A stretch of 64,000 nt of DNA from Bacteroidetes bacterium UBA7662 (lineage in GTDB: Bacteria > Bacteroidota > Bacteroidia > UBA7662). Below the pieces are notes generated by a model. It was not told the DNA's origin. It was given only the letters and a program-made list of their open reading frames with translations, and did not search any database. The stretch's first letter is position 1. Each line of letters starts with the position of its first letter. Where the stretch lies: positions 62,001-126,000 of the forward strand of contig DLHS01000018.1 in NCBI GenBank assembly GCA_002483345.1, written 5' to 3'. The position numbers and the translations under genes were made by a program. This document shows, in pieces, positions 43,012-50,828 of the stretch.

Positions 43012-43279
43012 GAAATTTCGAGAGACGAGAGGCGAGACTTTTTTTGGGCGCCGGTGTCGCTGAGAAGGCGTCTCATGTGGTGATGGTTTTCGGAAATGCT
43101 TCCTGCCCGGATTGTAACCCTGCAGGGTACTGGTTTTGTAATCAAGCATAACGAGTTGCACTATCCGGTGGGGGATCAAGGGGCATAACCCGCGTGACCG
43201 TAAGCGTAGTACATAGTACCAGCATTCCCAGCGCCACCGGCGCCCAAAAAAAGTCTCGCCTCTCGCCTCTCGAAATCTC
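43012..43279. repeat. 268-bp unit bounded by 45-bp inverted repeats (MITE-like)
   Basis: Arms 43012-43056 and 43235-43279 are reverse complements with two mismatches in 45. Weak pairing extends about 12 bases further inward. The interior (43057-43234) has no reading frame of note and contains a CCCTGCAGGG palindrome. The unit lies between convergent genes. The arm words CTCGCCTCTCGAAATC also occur near 50802. Confidence 0.75.
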
Positions 43280-43294
43280 GAAATCTAAAAGAAA

Positions 43295-44629
43295 CTACAG
43301 CTCGCGGTTCATATCCCACTGCTCGAGATAATCGGCCACACGGCGTACAAACATGCCCCCCAGCGCACCATCTACCACCCGGTGGTCGTAGCTGTGTGAC
43401 AGGAACATCATCTGACGTATGCCGATAAAATCACCTTCCGGTGTTTCGATAACAGCTGGTTTTTTACGAATGGCGCCTACGGCGAGAATGGCCACCTGTG
43501 GTTGCGGAATGATTGGTGTCCCCATTACATTACCGAAAGTACCTACATTCGAAACCGTATAAGTGCCCCCCTGGATTTCATCGGGTTTGAGTTTGTTTTT
43601 ACGGGCGCGGTCTGCCAGATCATTCACCCTTTTGGCAAGACCTGCGAGGTTGTACTGATCAGCATTGTGGATGACCGGCACTATCAGGTTACCGCTGGGC
43701 AAAGCGGCAGCCATACCTACGTTGATATCTTTTTTAACAATGATATTGTTGGCATCCACCGAGATATTGATCATCGGAAAATCCTTGATGGCCCGTACAA
43801 TACATTCAATGAAAATCGGAGTGAACGTCAGCTTTTCGTTGTAACGCTTTTCAAACTCCTTCTTCACCTTTTCCCGCCAGTTCACCACATTGGTGAGGTC
43901 GGCTTCGACAAATGAGGTTACGTGGGCAGAAATGCGCTTAGAAGCCACCATGTTTTCGGCTATCATCTTACGCATGCGATCCATTTCTATGATCTCCACA
44001 TTACCACCCACGCTTACCGCAGGAGCTGCCGATGGTGCGGCTGCCGGTGCGGCAGCTGCGGCGACAGGCGCAGGCGCTGCAGCTGGTGTGGCTGTCACAG
44101 CAGGCTGTCCGGATTTGCGGGCTGCCACATAGGCAAGAATATCTTTTTTGGTCACCCTGCCTTCATTACCGGTACCCGGCAGAGCCTCCAGTTCGGTCAT
44201 ACCTATGCCCTCCTGAGCGGCAATGTTGAGTACCAGAGGACTGTAAAAACGATTACCTGAAACAGCCACAGGCTGCGTCATGGCATTTGACAAAGCTGCT
44301 GTTTCAGCAGGCATGGCAGCGGCAACAGGCGCCACAGGAGCGGCGACAGGAGCAGCTACAGCTGGTGAAGGGCTTATGGCAGCACCGGCTTCGGTTTCAA
44401 TTTTAGCAAGGACAGCCCCTACCGGCACAACATCCCCCTCCTTAAACTGAATACTTACAAGTGTACCGGCAACCGGCGATGGCACCTCAGAATCTACCTT
44501 GTCGGTGGCTATTTCAAGCACAGCCTCGTCGAGTGCAATGCTTTCGCCTTCTTTTTTCAGCCACTTTAAAATGGTAGCCTCGGTGATGCTTTCGCCCATT
44601 TTGGGCATCAACAACTCTACTTGTGCCAT
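43295..44629 (-). CDS. 2-oxo acid dehydrogenase E2 subunit (dihydrolipoamide acyltransferase)
   Basis: 444 aa from the ATG at 44629; an in-frame start at 44665 lies upstream of the expected transcription start. The lipoyl domain (about 1-78) has Lys44 in EIATDKVDSEVPSP. An Ala/Pro/Val linker (about 85-115) leads to the E1/E3-binding domain (about 128-166, SPLVLNIAAQEGIGM), a second Ala/Pro linker and the catalytic core (about 215-444) with FLSHSYDHRVVDG. The charged EIATDKVDSEV lipoyl site and core resemble branched-chain or mixed E2 proteins; which 2-oxo acid is used cannot be told. E1 and E3 genes are not nearby. Confidence 0.93.
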   Translation of the reverse strand: MAQVELLMPKMGESITEATILKWLKKEGESIALDEAVLEIATDKVDSEVPSPVAGTLVSIQFKEGDVVPVGAVLAKIETEAGAAISPSPAVAAPVAAPVAPVAAAMPAETAALSNAMTQPVAVSGNRFYSPLVLNIAAQEGIGMTELEALPGTGNEGRVTKKDILAYVAARKSGQPAVTATPAAAPAPVAAAAAPAAAPSAAPAVSVGGNVEIIEMDRMRKMIAENMVASKRISAHVTSFVEADLTNVVNWREKVKKEFEKRYNEKLTFTPIFIECIVRAIKDFPMINISVDANNIIVKKDINVGMAAALPSGNLIVPVIHNADQYNLAGLAKRVNDLADRARKNKLKPDEIQGGTYTVSNVGTFGNVMGTPIIPQPQVAILAVGAIRKKPAVIETPEGDFIGIRQMMFLSHSYDHRVVDGALGGMFVRRVADYLEQWDMNREL

Positions 44630-44662
44630 GTTGCGTGCGTTTTGTCGGTTTTGTAAGAGCGA

Positions 44663-44670
44663 CAAAGGTA
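44663..44670 (-). promoter_or_regulatory. -7 box of the E2 gene promoter
   Basis: Minus-strand TACCTTTG matches TAnnTTTG, with a TTG 20 bases upstream (44691-44693) as -33 box. It lies just before the end of cinA and supports the start at 44629. Confidence 0.65.
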
Positions 44671-44689
44671 CGGGATTAGCGAAGAAAGG

Positions 44690-45931
44690 TCAATTTGTTG
44701 CCAGCATTTTCCATAAAAGGTACAAAGCCTGCATCGAAGCCCTTTCGATGTTGAGGGCTCGTTCGGTGCCGAAGTTGTAGGAACGAACCACTGTTTCTGC
44801 CGGACCCTGCACAGCTATCCACACCAAACCCACTGGTTTTTCGGCAGTTCCGCCACTAGGACCCGCTACACCACTGATGGCAATACCAAATTCTGCTGCC
44901 AGTTTTTGGCGCGCGCCGGATACCATCTCCAGTACCGTTGCTTCACTGACCGCTCCTTCTTTTTCGAGGGTTTGGGAAGATACTCCCAGTAAATCCATTT
45001 TAGCCTGATTGCTGTAACTGACGATTCCCCCGTTGAAATAATCGCTGGCACCTGCAATGCCTGTGATGAGCCTGGCAATATTACCACCGGTACAGCTTTC
45101 TGCCAGAGCAAGTCTGGCATGGTGGGAACGTAATTTTTCACCGATGGCTTCTTCCAGAGATACATCATCGAAACCATATACATGGTGACCCAGTTCGGCC
45201 ACGATACGCTGTTCAAAGTCAGCTATGAAGTCCGACAGCACTGCCCTGCCGGCACCTCTGCCACTTAAACGCAGGCGGACGATGCCCGGACGGGGCAGGT
45301 AAGCCAATTTAATAACTGCAGGCAACGCCTCTTCTATGGCAGCAATCCGTTCTGCAATCATCGATTCAACCAAACCTGTAACCATTAGTGTCCGGTGCAG
45401 GATGGCCGGAAGGCTAAATTCTTTTTCCAGCAGTGGCAAAAGCTGGTTTTGAACAATCCATTTCATCTCATAAGGCACACCAGGCATACTGAGTATCAGT
45501 TTGCCGTTTTTGCGCCACAGCATACCCTGCGCAGTACCCAGGTTGTTGTTGAGAATCTCTGCATTGTGGGGTAGATCGGCCTGTTTCCCGTTCATGTCGC
45601 TCATCACCCGGCCCCGTTGTTCAAACCAGGTTTTGAGACGGGCAAATACATGGTCATTTCTGACCAACTGACTACCAAAATAACCGGCCAGGGTATGTTT
45701 GGTAATATCATCCTTGGTAGGGCCAAGGCCGCCGGTAAGCAGAACAAGATCCGCTCTTGTCTGAGCAGTCTCCAGGGCATCTACAATGGCTGCCTGCTGG
45801 TCGCTTACAGACGTAATCTGAACAACTTGTATTCCCTTGAGACTCAACTGCCTGCCCAGCCAGGCCGAATTGGTATCAACTATCTGACCGATCAGGATTT
45901 CGTCGCCTATGGTGATGATTTCTGCACGCAT
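44690..45931 (-). CDS. cinA: CinA family protein (nicotinamide-nucleotide amidohydrolase)
   Basis: 413 aa. An N-terminal MoCF-biosynthesis-like domain (about 1-170; ITIGDEILIGQIVDTNSAWL, VLLTGGLGPTKDD) and a C-terminal amidase domain (about 255-410; LALAESCTGGNIARLITGIAG, AISGVAGPSGGTAEKPVG). CinA hydrolyses NMN to nicotinate mononucleotide and ADP-ribose in pyridine-nucleotide recycling; the name comes from competence operons. It follows the LptD-like gene by 122 bases on the same strand. A CATCTTTG box at about 45962 may be its own promoter. Confidence 0.94.
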   Translation of the reverse strand: MRAEIITIGDEILIGQIVDTNSAWLGRQLSLKGIQVVQITSVSDQQAAIVDALETAQTRADLVLLTGGLGPTKDDITKHTLAGYFGSQLVRNDHVFARLKTWFEQRGRVMSDMNGKQADLPHNAEILNNNLGTAQGMLWRKNGKLILSMPGVPYEMKWIVQNQLLPLLEKEFSLPAILHRTLMVTGLVESMIAERIAAIEEALPAVIKLAYLPRPGIVRLRLSGRGAGRAVLSDFIADFEQRIVAELGHHVYGFDDVSLEEAIGEKLRSHHARLALAESCTGGNIARLITGIAGASDYFNGGIVSYSNQAKMDLLGVSSQTLEKEGAVSEATVLEMVSGARQKLAAEFGIAISGVAGPSGGTAEKPVGLVWIAVQGPAETVVRSYNFGTERALNIERASMQALYLLWKMLATN

Positions 45932-46053
45932 GGATAAAGCTGTTGACTGGAATTATTGCTACAAAGATGGATAACCAATTGAAACAGGCGAAGGTTTTTC
46001 AAAAAGGAGTTATGGCCTAAATTGACCCACAGAGCCAACGGGTATCCGGCACT

Positions 46054-48696
46054 TTATCTCAGATCATACCAGTCACGGCGGCGGGTAAGCCGCAATTCCT
46101 GCAACATCCTTCCCTTGGCATTGATGGTGAAGGTGTAAGAACGGTATGCGCCAAAGGGCACCAGGTTAAACGCCAGCTCCCAGCAATGTAAATCGCGGTA
46201 AAAGTTGAGCATGGTAGAAGTCACCTTTTTATTGGTAATGTCGTAGCCCGAATTAAATCCGATTTTCCACTTCGGGGTAATATTAAAATCGCCAAAAAAC
46301 ACCAGCTGCTGGTTAAGGCTGTTGGGCTGGCTAGGCCGGCTGCTTTTGAGGTAGTTGAGGGTATAGTTGAAGCTCAGGGTAAAGGGCGCATTCCAATCCA
46401 CAAACCTGTCCCACTGCTGTTGCCGGCGGATATCTTCCAGCTCTGCCTCCTCCCGGGCGTCGAGTGGTTTGGCTTCGGTTGTTTTTTTACCCCCCGGACT
46501 AAAACTGCCGCTGAAGGTGAGGTTGGCGTTTGTCATTTCAGCCAACCGGCCATTCGCCGCCATAAACCGGTTGAGGCGGCGTCCCAGGGTGTCCCGCTCG
46601 TAGGGTTCGAACTGAGCACCAAAAAGAAGGCTGAAATTATTGGTAAAGGTGGTCCGTCCGCTGAACTGAATAGGGGATAAATTCAGACTGTCTGCTGCAA
46701 AATTGTAATTGCCTGAAAAACGGAAGCTGTCGAATATTTTGATCTTCTTCAGGTTTACACCAGTATCGGTTACCTGCCGGACCTTCATTTCCAGGATGTT
46801 ATCTACACTCATTCCCAGGCTTCCCGAGCGTCCCGCACCTGGTCCTCCGAAGCCAAAACCTGCAAAACGATTGTATGTCTCCACCCGTCCGGTAGAATCG
46901 GCCTGCACCCGACCATAAAACCCGAATTTACTGTCACTGAAGTCGGGCCGGAGGCTGTAACTCAGCTGTGGGTTAATCACATGCCGGATAGCCGCAATTT
47001 TACCCTTTTCAAACTGCTTAAGCCCGTAAAGGCGGGTATTCATGGAAATGCTGAAAGCATAGTCGTAGTTCCTGAAAAATCCCTGCAAAGTATCCGTAAA
47101 CACCCTGCCTGAATCCGCATCCCAGCGTTTTTCGACGCTCTTCACCGACCAGCGTTCACTGTAATTAAATGATGGGGTGAACTGAAGATATTTCGCTACC
47201 ACAAAGGCAGAAGTGCTGATGGGAAGGCTGTGCGACTGCCCTACATCCATCTTTTCGAGGAAATTACCTTTGAAAAGGAGAGAATCGTATTCGTTGATGG
47301 TTGACCTGAAATTGGTATTGTAATTAAAGCCTACTTTCTCATACCAGCGTTCTTTGCCAACCCTGTTTTTTTGCTTAAAAGGCTCCAGGCGATTGACGGT
47401 AAAAACGGCATTGGGCAAGGTAAGACTCACCTGTTTGGTTGACGTATTCTGAGAATGCCCCAAACTGGCGTTAAAGCTGTAAGGTTTGTTCGGGAAGATG
47501 CGGGTAAAATTGATAGACGACCGCAACTGGTTCTGCAAAAACTGGGTGCTGGCAAAAGAGTTGTTCGACAGATAACTGCTCGACCCTGCGGTTACGCTGG
47601 CTGTAAAACGCCGGTAAGGGTTGGCGCGGGGATCCTGGTTATGGCTCCAGCTCAATAGAAAATCACGCTGCCGGAAAAAATCACTGGCCTCGCGGTCGCC
47701 TGCCTGCAAGCTGCTGTAATTGATTCTGACATTACCACTGTACTTATACCGCTTGTTGTAACTCGACGCCGGACTCAGCCGCCAGCCACCCATCGAGTAT
47801 ATATCGCCCTGTAATGATAAATCCAGGTGATCACTGATAGCAAAATAATATCCGCCATTCCGCAAAAAGAAACCGAATTGTGGCGATTCACCGTATTCAG
47901 GTGGCAGAATACCCGACCGTTGACCACGTTGTGTGGGAAAAATCCCAAAGGGTAAACCTATCGGCAGCGGAATGTCTTCGATGACCATATTGGACGGCCC
48001 GCTGATGACCCTTTTGTTGGGGATGATTTTGGCTTTATAAAGATTAAGGTAGAAGTGCGGATGATCGGTATTGCTGCAGGTTGTGAACTGCGTGTTTTTG
48101 ATGTAGATGGTTTCGCTGTTATCCATCTTCACATCCTCCCCTATCAGGTAAGTCTCTCCTTCGTTGGAGACCATGTGATTGATTTTCGCCTTTTTACTTT
48201 TGAAGTTGTAGGTAATTTTATTACTCACAAACTCCTGACCTTCATCGGAATAAACCGGCTTACCGATTGGTTTTCCGGTACTATCGGCACCCGGAATGGC
48301 GGTCACCTGATTGGTGGTCCAATCCTGGTCGATTTTATCTCCTGTCAGGTTTATTTTCTGGTAATTGACTTTTGCCTCTCCATGCAGCGATGCGCCTTTG
48401 CTGCGGAGGTTAAAAATAATACTGTCGCGGGCTTCGTATTTGACTTCAGCCTCCAGATCGCCGGGTCGACGGGTGGCGAACTGGCTGGCTGAATCGGTCC
48501 GGAGGCTGTCAGCAACCGTACTATCGGTGCTTTGGAGGCTGTCGGTGGATAAAGAAAAGGGCAGCTGCAGGGTGTCTGTCGGCGTACTTTTGGTACTGTC
48601 TGGCAGGGATTTTGACTTCTCCTGCGCGTTCACCTGACCAATAAAGTAGATAATACACAGGAGAATGAGGAAAAAGCGTTGTAGGTTGGGTAGCAA
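46054..48696 (-). CDS. LptD-like LPS-assembly outer-membrane protein, TTG start
   Basis: 880 aa from the TTG at 48696, giving the signal peptide MLPNLQRFFLILLCIIYFIGQVNAQ-like opening. The longer frame starts at a TTG inside the -7 box at 48739-48746. After a Ser/Thr/Asp-rich linker (about 25-75) there is an OstA-like N-terminal domain (about 78-230; KGASLHGEAKVNYQKINLTG, NKITYNFKSKKAKI), then a large barrel (about 235-880). It should insert LPS into the outer leaflet with LptE. It is divergent from an amidase and an MlaD-like gene, a common envelope arrangement in this phylum. Confidence 0.85.
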   Translation of the reverse strand: MLPNLQRFFLILLCIIYFIGQVNAQEKSKSLPDSTKSTPTDTLQLPFSLSTDSLQSTDSTVADSLRTDSASQFATRRPGDLEAEVKYEARDSIIFNLRSKGASLHGEAKVNYQKINLTGDKIDQDWTTNQVTAIPGADSTGKPIGKPVYSDEGQEFVSNKITYNFKSKKAKINHMVSNEGETYLIGEDVKMDNSETIYIKNTQFTTCSNTDHPHFYLNLYKAKIIPNKRVISGPSNMVIEDIPLPIGLPFGIFPTQRGQRSGILPPEYGESPQFGFFLRNGGYYFAISDHLDLSLQGDIYSMGGWRLSPASSYNKRYKYSGNVRINYSSLQAGDREASDFFRQRDFLLSWSHNQDPRANPYRRFTASVTAGSSSYLSNNSFASTQFLQNQLRSSINFTRIFPNKPYSFNASLGHSQNTSTKQVSLTLPNAVFTVNRLEPFKQKNRVGKERWYEKVGFNYNTNFRSTINEYDSLLFKGNFLEKMDVGQSHSLPISTSAFVVAKYLQFTPSFNYSERWSVKSVEKRWDADSGRVFTDTLQGFFRNYDYAFSISMNTRLYGLKQFEKGKIAAIRHVINPQLSYSLRPDFSDSKFGFYGRVQADSTGRVETYNRFAGFGFGGPGAGRSGSLGMSVDNILEMKVRQVTDTGVNLKKIKIFDSFRFSGNYNFAADSLNLSPIQFSGRTTFTNNFSLLFGAQFEPYERDTLGRRLNRFMAANGRLAEMTNANLTFSGSFSPGGKKTTEAKPLDAREEAELEDIRRQQQWDRFVDWNAPFTLSFNYTLNYLKSSRPSQPNSLNQQLVFFGDFNITPKWKIGFNSGYDITNKKVTSTMLNFYRDLHCWELAFNLVPFGAYRSYTFTINAKGRMLQELRLTRRRDWYDLR

Positions 48697-48713
48697 AAGC
48701 AGCGCGCGCAGGT

Positions 48714-48746
48714 TAATTTTGTAGCAACAAATTAAGGTCAAAAGTA
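48714..48746. promoter_or_regulatory. Back-to-back divergent -7 boxes of lptD-like and amidase genes
   Basis: Plus-strand TAATTTTG (48714-48721) points to the amidase ATG at 48752. Minus-strand TACTTTTG (48739-48746) points to the LptD-like gene. The boxes are 17 bases apart, so the two promoters must overlap and may compete or be co-regulated. Confidence 0.6.
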
Positions 48747-48751
48747 ACTAA

Positions 48752-49552
48752 ATGAATAAGATCAGCATAACGATCACAACCGTTCTCGTGTTGTTACTCG
48801 TGGCCGTAAATCCTACAGGTCTCCGTGCCTACAAGATTCGTACCGTTGTGGTAGACGCCGGGCATGGTGGTCACGATGTGGGTTGTCTGGGCAAAGCAGG
48901 CCGTGAAAAAGATGTTGCCCTTCAGGTTGCCCTCAAATTCGGCAAGCTGGTGGAGGAGCACATGAAAGATGTCAAGGTAGTTTATACCCGTAAAACGGAC
49001 AAATTTATAGAGCTGCACGAAAGGGCCTCGATGGCCAACAAAGCCAATGCCGATGTCTTCATCTCTTTCCACTGTAATTCGGGTCAGCCGGCTGCTTTCG
49101 GAACCGAAACCTGGACACAGGGTCTGCATGTAACCAAGGCCAACCTGGAAGTTTCGAAAAGGGAAAATTCTTCGGTATTACTGGAATCAGACTATACCGA
49201 GAAATACGATGGTTTTGATCCCAAAGACCCTACTACCCACATCATCTTTGAACTTTTTCAAAGTGCGTACAGAGGTCAGAGTATCAAACTGGCTGAAAAA
49301 ATAGAAAATGAACTGGTAAAGGTTGGCCGAAAAAGCCGTGGGGTTAAACAAGCCGGTTTTCTGGTGCTTTACCGCACCACCATGCCGGCGGTTCTGGTGG
49401 AGACTGGTTTTCTTACGAATCGGGAAGAGGAAAAATTCCTAAATTCGCCTGACGGCCAGCTCAAAGTGGCGTCTTCTGCTTTTGCTGCTTTTGAAAAATT
49501 CAAGGCGGAAATTGATAAGGAAGATGCCAAATCAGAGTCTAAAGGTCGCTGA
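48752..49552 (+). CDS. N-acetylmuramoyl-L-alanine amidase (Amidase_3)
   Basis: 266 aa. Signal or anchor segment about 1-25. Zinc-amidase motifs: VVVDAGHGGHDVG (first His), LHERASMANKANADVFISFHCNSG (second His region) and AVLVETGFLTNREEE (catalytic Glu). It cleaves the amide bond between MurNAc and the stem peptide in the periplasm, for cell separation or remodelling. The MlaD-like gene follows by 20 bases. A Lys/Glu-rich C-terminus ends the protein. Confidence 0.93.
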   Translation: MNKISITITTVLVLLLVAVNPTGLRAYKIRTVVVDAGHGGHDVGCLGKAGREKDVALQVALKFGKLVEEHMKDVKVVYTRKTDKFIELHERASMANKANADVFISFHCNSGQPAAFGTETWTQGLHVTKANLEVSKRENSSVLLESDYTEKYDGFDPKDPTTHIIFELFQSAYRGQSIKLAEKIENELVKVGRKSRGVKQAGFLVLYRTTMPAVLVETGFLTNREEEKFLNSPDGQLKVASSAFAAFEKFKAEIDKEDAKSESKGR

Positions 49553-49572
49553 GACCAATCACAGTCCATATT

Positions 49573-50520
49573 TTGAAAAAGCTCAACGTATCAAACGAAA
49601 CGCTGGTAGGTGCGCTCGCATCTATCGCCATAGTCATTCTTATCCTGGGCTTTAATTTCCTGAAGGGAGAAGAGGTGTTCAGCACCACTACCAACTATTA
49701 TGTGCGCTACCCCAATGCTTCCGGCCTGCAGAACTCCGCTTCTGTACTCAATCAGGGCGTGAAGGTAGGTTCGGTACGCAGGGTAACCCTCTCCCAGGAT
49801 GGAAAAGGAGTATTGGTGCAATTTTATATGAATGACAAGGTAAAGGTTACCAAAGGAAGCCTTGCCAAACTTATCAGCACTGATTTATTCGGTACCAAAG
49901 CCCTGAATGTAGAAGTAGCACCCGGCACTAACTATCTGAGCAGTAACGACACCCTCGAAGGCAGCATTGAGCCTTCACCACTGGAAGCACTCGGCACCGA
50001 CCTTAATCCACTCCGTGAAAAGGCGGAAAACCTCATCGTCAGCATCGATACCCTGGTGAGCGCGCTGGAGGCAGCACGCATCCGCGCCATCCTGGCCAAT
50101 CTCGAAAGCACTTCCTCCTCACTAAGCACCATGGTATCGTCGCAGAACAGCCGGCTGAACACCATTCTGGCCAATGTAGAATCTATTACCGGCAATCTGA
50201 AGAAGAATAATGAGCTCATCAGCGCCGCCCTGGCCAATGTACATGCCATCAGCGATTCCATTGCCAAATCAAATCTCACCAATGTGATTGAAAATGCCCG
50301 CAAGGCCCTCGATCAGACACAGACCATACTCACCAAAATCAACAACGGCGAAGGCAGTTTAGGTTTACTCGTAAACGACAAAAACCTGTACAACAATCTC
50401 AACCAGTCTTCTGCCGATCTGGACAAACTGTTGGTTGACCTCAAAAAGAACCCGAAACGCTACGTTCACTTCTCAGTTTTCGGGAAAAAGCAAAAGGAAG
50501 CGGAGCCCGAGGGGAAGTAA
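49573..50520 (+). CDS. MlaD/MCE-domain protein, TTG start
   Basis: 315 aa from a TTG codon; no Met lies before the MCE domain, so TTG is the only sensible start. One N-terminal membrane helix (about 10-28, GALASIAIVILILGFNFLKG), an MCE domain (about 38-115, YYVRYPNASGLQNSASVLNQGVKVG) and a long helical region (about 130-285). MCE proteins form rings that shuttle phospholipids between membranes, as in Mla systems. MlaE/MlaF partners are not in the window. Coupling to the amidase and divergence from the LptD-like gene point to envelope maintenance. Confidence 0.87.
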   Translation: MKKLNVSNETLVGALASIAIVILILGFNFLKGEEVFSTTTNYYVRYPNASGLQNSASVLNQGVKVGSVRRVTLSQDGKGVLVQFYMNDKVKVTKGSLAKLISTDLFGTKALNVEVAPGTNYLSSNDTLEGSIEPSPLEALGTDLNPLREKAENLIVSIDTLVSALEAARIRAILANLESTSSSLSTMVSSQNSRLNTILANVESITGNLKKNNELISAALANVHAISDSIAKSNLTNVIENARKALDQTQTILTKINNGEGSLGLLVNDKNLYNNLNQSSADLDKLLVDLKKNPKRYVHFSVFGKKQKEAEPEGK

Positions 50521-50828
50521 TTCAGCTATGATGTGCTGATTTTCCCGGGTCTGTCTTTTCGAGTAGGTTTTCGCGTAAAAAATAAACAGGGCAAACCGTA
50601 TCGAGAAAGACAGGCGAGACGGGTTACTCAGGCATGGCAGGTTTTTAACACAGAGGACGCAGATTAAAGGGCGTTTCGCAGATCAACAGCCCCGCATGTC
50701 CGTGGCCAAAAGTCCCGCCCCTCCCGCCTCTCAAAATCCCGATGTCTAAAAAAACATCGGCACATCAAAAAAAAATCAGCACATCCACATCGTCTCGCCC
50801 TCTCGCCTCTCGAAATCCCGATGTCTTG
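50521..50828. repeat. Non-coding gap with direct and inverted repeats
   Basis: Holds no gene. A 25-base direct repeat occurs at 50723-50747 and 50802-50826 (CGCCTCTC-AAATCCCGATGTCT core, two or three mismatches). CCGATGT and ACATCGG form a hairpin around an A-rich loop at about 50739-50760. CTGTCTTTTCGAG near 50550 pairs imperfectly with TCGAGAAAGACAG near 50601. The core resembles the arm of the inverted-repeat unit at 43235-43279. Confidence 0.6.
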
